A stretch of DNA of 6,966 bases from an uncultured Dorea sp. (GCA_910587575.1 CAJULU010000022.1:55307-62272); one strand, 5' to 3'. Counted from the stretch's first letter, positions 1-6,701 are shown. The notes: generated from the sequence alone by a model not told the origin. A program made the numbers and translations.

Positions 1-1
1 G

Positions 2-1042
2 CGGGTGTATGACCGCCAGCCCTATGCGGGAGACCTGGTGTTTACGGCTTTTTCCGGTTCCCATCAGGATGCCATTGCCAAGGGAATGACCTGGAGGGAA
101 GAGAAGGAATGTAAGACGTGGACGGTTCCCTATCTTCCGATTGATCCCCAGGATGTGGGAAGAAGATATGATTCGGATGTCATCCGTATTAACAGCCAGT
201 CCGGGAAAGGCGGAGTCAATTACATTCTGAAACAGAGCCATGGCATTAATCTGCCGCAGAAGATGCGGGAAGAGGTGGGATATCTGGTGAAGGATGTTTC
301 AGACAAGGCTCACAAGGAACTGACGCCGGACTGGGTGTACCAGATTTTCTCGGACCACTATATCAATACCAGGCCGGTATTCCATATTGATGAATGCCAT
401 TTTAAGCAGGGAGACGGGATTACGGCGGAAGTGACCATCAACCACGGCGGCGAGGCCAGAGTCATCACGGCCATGGGAAATGGACGTCTGGATGCGGTCA
501 GCAATGCCATCAAGCAGTATTTTAACATCAGCTATGAGCTTCGTTTCTATGAGGAACATTCTCTGACCAGAGGGTCTTCTTCCAAGGCGGTTGCCTATGT
601 GGGGATTGTCTGCAACGGCAAGGCATTCTGGGGCGTGGGAATCGATGCGGATATTATCAAGTCCTCCATAGAGGCGCTGACCGTGGCGGTGAATAAGATC
701 GAAGAGATCGGGAGTGCGGATGGCTGCAAGGATGAGCGGATGATTGAAATCATGAACTACATCCAGACGAATTATATTGATATTACCTTAGATGACCTGG
801 CGGAGAAGTTCTATCTGTCGAAACCGTATATTTCCAAGTATATTAAGGAGAAATCCGGTCTGACCTTCGGGGAACTGGTGAAGAAGATCCGGATGAAGAA
901 GGCCAAGGCGCTGCTTAAGAGCAGCAATATGACAGTGGAGAATATTGCGTTGTCAGTCGGGTATCAGAATGTGGAGCATTTTAACCGGATGTTCAAGAAG
1001 GCTTACAATACGACTCCTATGCAGTTCCGGAATCAACAATAG
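2..1042 (+). CDS. leuA: 2-isopropylmalate synthase C-terminal part fused to an AraC-type DNA-binding domain (5' truncated by window)
   Basis: The frame is open from the left edge; GTG at 5 is an internal Val, since the residues after it are mid-protein LeuA sequence, so numbering from it is only a ruler. Residues 6-27 (PYAGDLVFTAFSGSHQDAI) end the LeuA catalytic barrel. Residues 41-105 (VPYLPIDPQD, RINSQSGKGG) are the conserved subdomain region. Residues about 125-232 look like the LeuA allosteric domain that binds leucine, ending in a typical GVGIDADIIKSSIEAL stretch. After a short linker (233-242), residues 243-345 form a complete AraC C-terminal domain with two helix-turn-helices (about 259-285 and 309-342, containing IALSVGYQNVEHFNRMFKK). 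Known role: LeuA condenses acetyl-CoA and 2-oxoisovalerate in the first committed step of leucine synthesis. The catalytic metal-binding residues lie upstream of the window. Codon use does not visibly change at the domain boundary, and no stop or frameshift is seen. That the fusion senses leucine and binds DNA is inference. Confidence 0.92.
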   Translation, partial: RVYDRQPYAGDLVFTAFSGSHQDAIAKGMTWREEKECKTWTVPYLPIDPQDVGRRYDSDVIRINSQSGKGGVNYILKQSHGINLPQKMREEVGYLVKDVSDKAHKELTPDWVYQIFSDHYINTRPVFHIDECHFKQGDGITAEVTINHGGEARVITAMGNGRLDAVSNAIKQYFNISYELRFYEEHSLTRGSSSKAVAYVGIVCNGKAFWGVGIDADIIKSSIEALTVAVNKIEEIGSADGCKDERMIEIMNYIQTNYIDITLDDLAEKFYLSKPYISKYIKEKSGLTFGELVKKIRMKKAKALLKSSNMTVENIALSVGYQNVEHFNRMFKKAYNTTPMQFRNQQ

Positions 1043-1051
1043 AATTTCTGA

Positions 1052-1083
1052 AAAGGGGCTATCGGGAAACAGACAGCCCCTTT
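1052..1083 (+). terminator. Hairpin after the leuA-araC fusion gene, probable terminator
   Basis: A perfect 9-bp stem (AAAGGGGCT at 1052-1060 with AGCCCCTTT at 1075-1083) encloses a 14-base loop and starts 9 bases after the stop codon. The following tract (TTTCTCTGT) is only moderately T-rich, so termination strength is uncertain, though position and GC-rich stem support it. Confidence 0.7.
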
Positions 1084-1188
1084 CTCTGTCAAGGACTAAA
1101 ACTTTTTTTATTTTTCCATTTCTGGAATATGACGCCCTTCAAATGAGAATCATTTTACTATACAAAGAATCAAATTCATTTATCTGGT

Positions 1189-1194
1189 AGGAGG
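1189..1194 (+). promoter_or_regulatory. Ribosome binding site of sigG
   Basis: AGGAGG lies 9 bases before the ATG at 1204 and fixes that start. No other in-frame start with a comparable site is seen. Confidence 0.85.
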
Positions 1195-1203
1195 GCTCTG
1201 ATT

Positions 1204-1980
1204 ATGGCACAGGGAAAAGTAGAAATATGCGGGGTGAATACAGCGAAGCTCCCGGTCCTTAAGGAAGAGGAAAAGGAGGCTTTGATTGCCCGGATCAAGG
1301 CGGGGGATGCAGAAGCGAAGGAAGAGTATATTAAGGGCAATCTCCGGCTTGTACTGAGTGTGATCAAGCGGTTTGGGGCAAGTAATGAGAATCCGGACGA
1401 TCTGTTTCAGATCGGGTGCATCGGCCTGATTAAGGCAATTAATAATTTTAATACGGAACTTGATGTGAAGTTTTCTACTTACGCCGTTCCGATGATTATC
1501 GGCGAGATCAGACGGTACATGAGGGACAATAACTCTATCCGTGTCAGCCGTTCTCTGCGGGATACTGCATATAAGGCCATTTACGCAAAGGAAAATTATG
1601 TGAAACGGAATCTGAAGGAGCCCACCGTCCAGGAAATTGCGGAGGAGATCGGGATCTCTAAGGAGGATATCGTGTTTGCGCTGGATGCGATCCAGGTTCC
1701 CATGAGCCTGCAGGAGCCGGTTTACAACGATGGCGGGGATGCCCTCTATGTTATGGACCAGATCAGTGATACGAAGAATAAAGAAGAAAAGTGGGTGGAA
1801 GATCTGTCGCTGGAGGCAGCTATGGAGCATCTGGGAGAACGGGAGCGGTATATTATCAAGTTGAGGTTCTTTGAAGGGAAGACGCAGATGGAGGTGGCGG
1901 AACAGATTCAGATCTCCCAGGCACAGGTCAGCCGGCTTGAGAAGAACGCACTGCGGGTCATGCGGCAGTATCTTTCCTGA
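1204..1980 (+). CDS. sigG: RNA polymerase sporulation sigma factor SigG
   Basis: The 258-residue product has the size and layout of the late forespore sigma factor, which directs RNA polymerase to genes for spore maturation after engulfment. The N-terminus KVEICGVNTAKLPVL (5-19) is a hallmark of SigG. Region 2 spans about 46-118, with NLRLVLSVIKRF, DDLFQIGCIGLIKAI and the -10-binding stretch KFSTYAVPMIIGEIRRYMRD. Region 3 is about 119-170. Region 4 is about 200-258, with the -35-binding helix-turn-helix at about 226-250 (TQMEVAEQIQISQAQVSRLE). In Bacillus, sigG lies next to the spoIIGA-sigE genes; here it stands alone between leuA and a HAD phosphatase gene. Closest alternatives are SigF or SigE, but the N-terminal signature and region 2 fit SigG best. 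No convincing SigF or SigG promoter could be placed upstream. Confidence 0.96.
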   Translation: MAQGKVEICGVNTAKLPVLKEEEKEALIARIKAGDAEAKEEYIKGNLRLVLSVIKRFGASNENPDDLFQIGCIGLIKAINNFNTELDVKFSTYAVPMIIGEIRRYMRDNNSIRVSRSLRDTAYKAIYAKENYVKRNLKEPTVQEIAEEIGISKEDIVFALDAIQVPMSLQEPVYNDGGDALYVMDQISDTKNKEEKWVEDLSLEAAMEHLGERERYIIKLRFFEGKTQMEVAEQIQISQAQVSRLEKNALRVMRQYLS

Positions 1981-2001
1981 TCCCCGAGAGGGATGATAGG
2001 C

Positions 2002-2047
2002 GGGGACGCAGCAGAATTGAAAAATGCCGTGTCCCCACTTGCTTTTT
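2002..2047 (+). terminator. Hairpin downstream of sigG, possible terminator
   Basis: GGGGACGC (2002-2009) pairs with GTGTCCCC (2029-2036) over 8 bp including one G-T wobble. After one mismatch a further GCA/TGC pairing extends the stem. A run of five T (2043-2047) follows but begins 7 bases after the stem, which is longer than in a classical intrinsic terminator. It overlaps the putative promoter of the next gene. Confidence 0.5.
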
Positions 2048-2067
2048 ATGGAACTGTATACTATGAT
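2039..2067 (+). promoter_or_regulatory. Putative vegetative promoter of the HAD phosphatase gene
   Basis: TTGCTT (2039-2044) and TATGAT (2062-2067) are separated by 17 bases. The -10 box matches 5 of 6 consensus positions; the -35 box matches only its first three. A second overlapping -10-like box, TATACT (2057-2062), has no well-spaced -35. Confidence 0.4.
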
Positions 2068-2092
2068 TAGAACATGGAGGATACGTTATATT

Positions 2093-2746
2093 ATGAAAGC
2101 ATGTATATTTGACCTGGATGGAACACTGACTGATACCCTGGAATCACTGACCTTTTCCGTATCTGAGACGCTGAAGGAGATGGGACTGCCGCCCATTACC
2201 TCAGAAGAGTGCAGAAGCTTCGTAGGCAACGGCGCCAGGGTTCTGATGGAGAAGGCGCTTGCGGCGGCAGGCGGGGCAGACGTCAGAAGAATAGAAGAGG
2301 CAATGGAGATCTATGGACGCATATTTGACGCGAACTGTACATATCATGTAACACCCTACGAAGGTGTCAGACAGATGCTGGCAGAACTAAAAGCATGCGG
2401 CATAAGGCTGGGGGTTCTGTCTAATAAGCCTCACCGGCAGACCGTGAAAGTGGTCCGGGAGATCTTTGGCGAAGATGTGTTTGACCGTGTGCAGGGACAG
2501 ACGGAAGGAATTGCAAGAAAACCGGATCCGGCGGGGGTGTTCCGTCTTATGGAAGAACTAAAGACAACGAAAGAGGAATGTCTGTATGTCGGGGATTCCG
2601 AGGTGGACATCCGGACAGGGAAGAATGCCGGAGTCCGGACCATAGGCGTTACCTGGGGATTCCGTTCCAGAAAGATGCTGGAAGAGGCGGGAGCAGAGAC
2701 GCTGATTGACACACCATGTGAACTGACAAAAATCCACATACTGTAA
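2093..2746 (+). CDS. HAD-superfamily phosphatase, phosphoglycolate phosphatase-like
   Basis: The 217-residue protein is a HAD hydrolase of the Gph/PGP type, which removes phosphate from small phosphorylated metabolites through an aspartyl-phosphate intermediate. All motifs are present: motif I FDLDGTLTD with nucleophile D7 and acid/base D9, a helical cap at about 15-85, motif II LGVLSNKP with S110, motif III ARKPDP with K143, and motif IV VGDSEVD with D168 and D172. The start at 2093 is chosen because the protein then begins MKACIFDLDGT, as the family normally does, and GGAGG at 2076-2080 lies 12 bases upstream. An in-frame ATG at 2024 would add 23 residues, but the extra stretch overlaps the upstream hairpin and has no family resemblance. 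The next gene starts 21 bases after the stop, so the two are probably co-transcribed. The exact substrate (2-phosphoglycolate, pyrophosphate or a sugar phosphate) cannot be decided from sequence. Confidence 0.9.
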   Translation: MKACIFDLDGTLTDTLESLTFSVSETLKEMGLPPITSEECRSFVGNGARVLMEKALAAAGGADVRRIEEAMEIYGRIFDANCTYHVTPYEGVRQMLAELKACGIRLGVLSNKPHRQTVKVVREIFGEDVFDRVQGQTEGIARKPDPAGVFRLMEELKTTKEECLYVGDSEVDIRTGKNAGVRTIGVTWGFRSRKMLEEAGAETLIDTPCELTKIHIL

Positions 2747-2767
2747 CGTAAGGGAGGAAGGAAGAAG

Positions 2768-3031
2768 ATGTATGAGTATGACGAAGATTGTCTGAAAACA
2801 TTTATTAAGAAACAGGGACAGCTGTTTGACGAGCCGGTGGCAGAGACGCTGGAGGAAGCGGAAGCATTTCTTGAGGACTGCATGGCGGCTGTGGTGGACA
2901 GTATCGGAGAAGTGAAGGAATTCCTGAAAGAAGAGGGCGTGGACGTGGAAGGAATGTCAGCCGAAGAACTGGAGGATGCCTCAGAAGTATTTGCCCTTGC
3001 TGACGGAAGGTATCTGATCGTGGAAGGATAG
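2768..3031 (+). CDS. Small acidic protein of unknown function, 87 residues
   Basis: I do not recognise a characterised family. The protein is strongly acidic, with many Glu and Asp, and looks largely helical: a helix-rich middle (about 26-57, ETLEEAEAFLEDCMAAVV), a second acidic helix (64-73, SAEELEDASE), and a short C-terminal strand-like end ADGRYLIVEG. There is no signal peptide or membrane segment, so it is probably cytoplasmic. Two Cys (8, 38) are not arranged as a metal site. The start is supported by GGGAGG at 2752-2757, 10 bases before the ATG. It lies 21 bases after the HAD phosphatase gene and ends just before a strong terminator, so it is probably the last gene of a two-gene unit. 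Good ribosome binding site, tight spacing and codon use like its neighbours suggest a real gene. Confidence 0.75.
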   Translation: MYEYDEDCLKTFIKKQGQLFDEPVAETLEEAEAFLEDCMAAVVDSIGEVKEFLKEEGVDVEGMSAEELEDASEVFALADGRYLIVEG

Positions 3032-3054
3032 GTTACATAGAAAGTTATGGAATC

Positions 3055-3089
3055 AAAAGCCGGAACTACCTGGTAGTTTCGGCTTTTTT
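3055..3089 (+). terminator. Strong intrinsic terminator, overlapping the end of the convergent gene
   Basis: AAAAGCCGGAACTACC (3055-3070) pairs with GGTAGTTTCGGCTTTT (3072-3087) with a single G-T wobble, ending in a run of six T (3084-3089). The central few bases must open as a loop, leaving a stem of about 13-14 bp. For rightward transcription it is a classical terminator 23 bases after the 87-residue gene. On the minus strand the hairpin contains the stop codon and final codons of the leftward gene and is followed by CTTTTGATT, so it may act in both directions. Confidence 0.88.
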
Positions 3090-3500
3090 CAGTGCTTCTT
3101 CGATTGCGTTAATGATGACCTGTGAGGTATAAGGATTCTCTTCGGAATACTGGATATTTTCCAGGGACTGCTGTTCATACACCTGTTCGGCAATGTCCTC
3201 GATGGCCGGCTGGATCAGAGGGAACATGGTGGCAACAGTCTCATCCAGATTAGAGAAACGGATGGAGTTGATGTGGGACTCATCTACCGTGACTTCCACC
3301 TCCAGGGCGGTGTTATTCAGCGTGACGGTGGAAGTATAGACTCCCGGCATATACTGTTCTTCATCGCTTCTGATTTCTTTATTCTTAGGAAGGAACATGA
3401 ACAGCAGCAGTATGATCAGCAGGACTGCCAGCGTGGCAAATACCGCTGTGTAGATAATCTCCTTCATATGCAATACGACGATTTTTGTTCTGGAACTCAT
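3066..3500 (-). CDS. Small single-pass membrane protein with an FMN-binding-like extracellular domain
   Basis: The 144-residue product has a short basic N-terminus, one strongly hydrophobic helix (about 14-37), and then an outward-facing soluble domain, as expected for an N-terminally anchored protein. Residues about 52-140 resemble the FMN_bind fold: PGVYTSTVTLNNTALEVEVT, then a strand HINSIRFSN, and a C-terminal NPYTSQVIINAIEEALKKA resembling the end of that domain. The usual SGAT-type motif, whose Thr carries covalent FMN, is not intact; NPYTS stands in its place, so flavin attachment is doubtful. The start is set by AGGAGG at 3507-3512 (minus strand), 6 bases before the ATG; a second Met at residue 12 has no such site. 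The gene converges on the HAD/87-residue unit and diverges from pth. A sigma-E-like promoter lies upstream, suggesting expression during sporulation. Function unknown. Confidence 0.82.
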   Translation of the reverse strand: MSSRTKIVVLHMKEIIYTAVFATLAVLLIILLLFMFLPKNKEIRSDEEQYMPGVYTSTVTLNNTALEVEVTVDESHINSIRFSNLDETVATMFPLIQPAIEDIAEQVYEQQSLENIQYSEENPYTSQVIINAIEEALKKAETTR

Positions 3501-3506
3501 AAAAGG

Positions 3507-3512
3507 CCTCCT
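3507..3512 (-). promoter_or_regulatory. Ribosome binding site of the membrane protein gene
   Basis: AGGAGG on the minus strand, 6 bases from the ATG at 3500. It decides for the MSSRTK start over the internal Met 12. Confidence 0.85.
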
Positions 3513-3539
3513 GTATTGGGTATGATATTGGTTTTCTAT

Positions 3540-3568
3540 AATGTATGAGAAAAGAAGGAAAATTATTC
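3540..3568 (-). promoter_or_regulatory. Putative sigma-E promoter of the membrane protein gene
   Basis: On the minus strand GAATAAT (3562-3568) is followed after 14 bases by CATACATT (3540-3547). The published Bacillus sigma-E consensus as I recall it is KMATATT, 14-15 bases, CATACAHT. The match is 6 of 7 in the -35 and 8 of 8 in the -10, with correct spacing. The predicted transcript would start near 3533, about 20 bases before the ribosome binding site. The region is A/T-rich, which raises the chance of a fortuitous match. Confidence 0.55.
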
Positions 3569-3580
3569 ATTTCTTTTTGC

Positions 3581-3609
3581 GTGACAAATGAACCTGCTTC
3601 TTGTATAAT
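3581..3609 (+). promoter_or_regulatory. Vegetative promoter of pth-mfd
   Basis: GTGACA (3581-3586, 5 of 6 to TTGACA) and a perfect TATAAT (3604-3609) are separated by 17 bases. Transcription should start near 3616, only a couple of bases before the ribosome binding site GAGGTG (3618-3623). This gives a leader of about 16 bases and supports the pth start at 3632. Confidence 0.82.
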
Positions 3610-3617
3610 AGGAATTC

Positions 3618-3623
3618 GAGGTG
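3618..3623 (+). promoter_or_regulatory. Ribosome binding site of pth
   Basis: GAGGTG lies 8 bases before the ATG at 3632. The longer in-frame start at 3545 is excluded because the promoter lies downstream of it. Confidence 0.8.
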
Positions 3624-3631
3624 AAGAAGAG

Positions 3632-4249
3632 ATGTTTATCATTGCAGGGCTTGGGAATCCTACGCTTCAGTATGCGGGAACCCGGCATAACGTTGGTTTT
3701 GAAGTCATAGATGCGATTGCGGACAAATATAATATAACGGTAGACGGAAGAAAGAACCGGGCATATATCGGAAAGGGAATGATCGGGGGCAGGAAGGTAA
3801 TCCTGGCAAAGCCCCAGACTTATATGAATCTCAGCGGAGAGAGCATCCGGGGGCTTGTGGATTACTATAAGGCTGAACCGGAAGACGAACTGCTGGTCAT
3901 CTACGATGACGTGAGCCTGGACGTAGGAAAGCTCCGCATCCGCAGGAAGGGAAGTGCGGGCGGACATAACGGAATTAAGAATATTATTGCGAATCTCGGA
4001 ACCGAGGTGTTTCCAAGGATCAAGGTAGGAGTGGGTGAGAAGCCGAAGAACTACGATCTGGCGGACTACGTCCTGGGACATTTTTCAAAAGCCGAGAAGG
4101 AGATGATGGAAGAAGGCTACAGGCAGGCGGTCTGCGCCGTGGAGACAATCCTTATGGAAGGTGCGGACGCTGCCATGAATCTATATAACAGAAAAGCAAA
4201 GCCGAAGAAGGAGGCAGAAGATGCAAGCCTTGACCGGGCCATTAAATGA
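3632..4249 (+). CDS. pth: Peptidyl-tRNA hydrolase
   Basis: The 205-residue protein matches bacterial Pth in length and motifs. Pth is a cytoplasmic enzyme that cleaves the ester bond of peptidyl-tRNAs released from stalled ribosomes, recycling tRNA. Visible landmarks are the N-terminal IIAGLGNP with N9, the catalytic His in GTRHNVGFEV (H19), KPQTYMNLSG with N66, the Asp of VIYDDVSLDVG (D92, equivalent to E. coli D93), and the GSAGGHNGIKNI signature with N113. The C-terminal tail (about 187-205) is lysine- and acid-rich and probably flexible. The start at 3632 is chosen because the family begins this way and because promoter and ribosome binding site lie directly upstream. The last 29 bases overlap mfd, an arrangement in keeping with the pth-mfd gene order common in Firmicutes. 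Confidence 0.97.
   Translation: MFIIAGLGNPTLQYAGTRHNVGFEVIDAIADKYNITVDGRKNRAYIGKGMIGGRKVILAKPQTYMNLSGESIRGLVDYYKAEPEDELLVIYDDVSLDVGKLRIRRKGSAGGHNGIKNIIANLGTEVFPRIKVGVGEKPKNYDLADYVLGHFSKAEKEMMEEGYRQAVCAVETILMEGADAAMNLYNRKAKPKKEAEDASLDRAIK
4208..4214 (+). promoter_or_regulatory. Ribosome binding site of mfd inside pth
   Basis: AAGGAGG lies within the 3' end of pth, 6 bases before the mfd ATG at 4221. It fixes a start that overlaps pth by 29 bases and suggests translational coupling. Confidence 0.88.
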
Positions 4250-6701
4250 ACTGGCGGAGTTTGAAGAACTCTATAAGAATCGGACGAAAGAGCGGGGAAT
4301 GATACGTGTCTGCGGATGCGTCAGTTCCCAGAAGACACATATGATGTATGCGTTGAGCGATGGCTTGAAATACAAAGTCATCGCCTGTTCCAGTGAACTG
4401 AAGGCAAAGCAGGTCTATGAGGAGTATCGTTTCCTTGATCCCCAGACCTATCTGTATCCGGCGAAAGATCTGCTGTTCTACCAGGCGGATCTGCGCAGCA
4501 AGGAGCTTCTGCGCCAGCGTATGGAAGTGATACAGGCGCTGGCAGAGGAAAAGCCGGTGACCATTGTCACAAGCTTCGACGCATTCCTGGATTCTCTGGT
4601 TCCCAGGGAAGTGATCAGTGAAAGATTTCTCCGGATTCAGAACGACAGTACCCTGGATCTGGGAGAAATACAGAAACGTCTGACAGAGCTTGGATATGAC
4701 AGGGAGGTTCAGATAGAAGGATACGGGCAGTATGCCGTCCGGGGCGGGATTCTGGACGTCTATCCGCTGACGGAGGAACTCCCGGTGCGTATCGAAATGT
4801 GGGACGAAGAGGTGGACTCGATCCGGACTTTTGACGTGGAGACCCAGAGGTCTATCGAGAATCTGACGGAGATCTCTATCTGTCCGGCCATAGAATTTCC
4901 CCAGGAAGGGGAACGCAGAGTATCGTTTCTGGATTATTTCCCCGTGGAAGAAACCATTCTGTTTCTGGACGAACCGGTACGGCTCCGGGAGAAGGGGCTG
5001 GGCGTGGAAGAGGAGTTCATGGAAGCCCAGAAGAAGCGGGTTGAGAACGGATATGAGATGACGGACGGGGAGGTCCGTCTGTTCGGGACGGAAGAAATTC
5101 TCCACAAAATGAACGACTATAGCAGTATCGGCTTTTTTGCACTGGATATGCGGTGTAAGATCCTGGAAACCAGAGGCTCCCTCAGTCTCCAGGCCAAGAC
5201 TGTCAACCCCTATAACAGCAGCTTTGACATGCTCACCCGGGATTTAAAGCGTCTGAAGCATAACGGATACCGGGTGGTGCTTCTGTCTGGTTCCAGAACC
5301 AGGGCGAAGCGTCTGGCGGAGGATCTGCGGGACTATAGCTTAAGCAGTTATTACAGTGACAACCTGGACCGTGAGGTGTCGCCCGGCGAGATTATGACGG
5401 CTTACGGCCATGTGGCAACGGGGTATGAGTACCCGATGCTGAAATATACGGTCATCTCGGAGACGGATATTTTCGGAAAGGTTAAGAAGAAGAAAAAAAG
5501 AAAACTCTACGAGGGGCGGAAAATCCAGGAGTTTTCCGAGCTAAAGCCCGGGGATTACGTGGTGCACGAGAATCACGGGCTGGGAATCTACCAGGGCATT
5601 GAGAAGATCGTGGTAGATAAGATTTCCAAGGATTATATGAAGATTTCCTATGCAAAGGGCGGCAATCTGTATATTCCGGCAACCCAGCTGGATCTGATAC
5701 AGAAGTATGCCAGTGCGGACGCTAAGAAGCCGAGGCTGAACCGGCTGGGAACCCAGGAGTGGAACAAAACGAAGACAAGGGTCCGGGGAGCGGTAAAAGA
5801 GATTGCGCAGGATCTGGTGAAGCTCTACGCCGCAAGGCAGAAGCAGGAAGGATATGTATACGGGGAGGATACGATCTGGCAGAAGGAATTCGAGGAAATG
5901 TTTCCCTTTGAGGAGACGGAGGATCAGCTTCTTGCCATCGAGGCTGTGAAGCGGGATATGCAGAGCCGAAAGATTATGGACCGTCTGATCTGCGGGGACG
6001 TAGGATACGGGAAAACAGAGATTGCCATCCGGGCGGCGTTCAAGGCGGTGCAGGAGGATAAGCAGGTGGTCTATCTGGTGCCAACGACCATCCTGGCGCA
6101 GCAGCACTACAACACGTTTCTGCAGCGGATGAAGGATTTCCCGGTGCGTGTAGATCTGATGTGCCGTTTCCGGACTCCCGCACAGCAGAAGAAGACCGTG
6201 GAGGATACGAAGCGGGGACTGGTGGACATTGTGATCGGCACTCACAGGGTTCTGGGAAATGACTTGAAGTTCAAAGACCTTGGGCTTCTGATCATTGATG
6301 AGGAACAGCGCTTCGGTGTGCAGCACAAGGAGAAGATCAAACAGTTAAAGGAAAATGTGGACGTGCTGACCCTGACGGCAACGCCTATCCCGCGGACGCT
6401 TCACATGAGCCTGATCGGAATCCGGGACATGAGCGTGCTTGAGGAGGCACCCAATGACCGTATGCCGATTCAGACATACGTGATGGAATATAATGATGAG
6501 ATGGTGCGGGAAGCCATCGAGCGGGAATGTGCGAGACAGGGGCAGGTCTATTATGTATATAACCGGGTGGAGGATATTGCGGAGGTCACGGCCCATATCC
6601 AGAAATTAGTCCCGGACGTTACCGTGGAGTTTGCCCATGGGCAGATGAAGGAACACCAGTTGGAAAAAATCATGTATGAATTCATCAACGGCGAGATTGA
6701 C
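4221..6701 (+). CDS. mfd: Transcription-repair coupling factor Mfd, cut off within the motor domain
   Basis: Mfd is a double-stranded DNA translocase that removes RNA polymerase stalled at lesions and recruits UvrA for nucleotide excision repair. About 827 residues are present of a family length of about 1,150. In order: a UvrB-like module (about 1-330, with GYGQYAVRGGILDVYP near 167-182), a middle domain, a lysine-rich linker (KVKKKKKRK, about 422-430), and the RNA polymerase-interacting CarD-like domain from about 438 (FSELKPGDYVVHENHGLGIY). The motor follows, with Walker A GDVGYGKTE (592-600, K598), DEEQ box (693-696), TATPIPRT (719-726) and FAHGQM (804-809). The frame is intact up to FINGEID. 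The expected next motif (of the form STTIIETGLDI), the arginine-finger QLRGRVGR motif and the C-terminal autoinhibitory domain are missing, because the sequence switches to penicillin-binding protein. The true gene presumably continues elsewhere in the genome. The ATG at 4221 follows an AAGGAGG site inside pth. A product ending here could not be an active translocase. Confidence 0.95.

Noticed and set aside
700..745. Frameshift or assembly join between the LeuA and AraC parts
   Set aside because: The frame is continuous, base composition does not change visibly, and both domains are complete on their sides of a short linker, unlike the mfd junction. Read mapping is still the decisive test.
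1125..1157. SigG-like promoter boxes GAATA and CATTTTA upstream of sigG
   Set aside because: Both boxes fit the sigma-G consensus, but the spacer is 21 bases instead of about 17-18, so an autoregulatory promoter cannot be claimed.
1180..1830. 216-codon minus-strand open frame opposite sigG
   Set aside because: Fully antisense to the well-supported sigG gene and without recognisable protein features.
3545..3631. N-terminal extension of pth from the ATG at 3545
   Set aside because: The pth promoter lies within this stretch, no ribosome binding site is well placed, and the family starts at the FIIAGLGNP segment.
5484..5508. A-rich stretch with seven consecutive A (5493-5499) in mfd as a possible slippage site
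   Set aside because: It encodes a lysine-rich linker that, as I recall, is common before the RNA polymerase-interacting domain of clostridial Mfd, and the main frame continues normally.
4242..6596. Long open frames on the minus strand opposite mfd (for example 4242-5105 and 5541-6326)
   Set aside because: They lie opposite a well-supported mfd frame, have low-complexity His/Leu/Pro-rich translations typical of antisense reading, and lack ribosome binding sites and recognisable domains.
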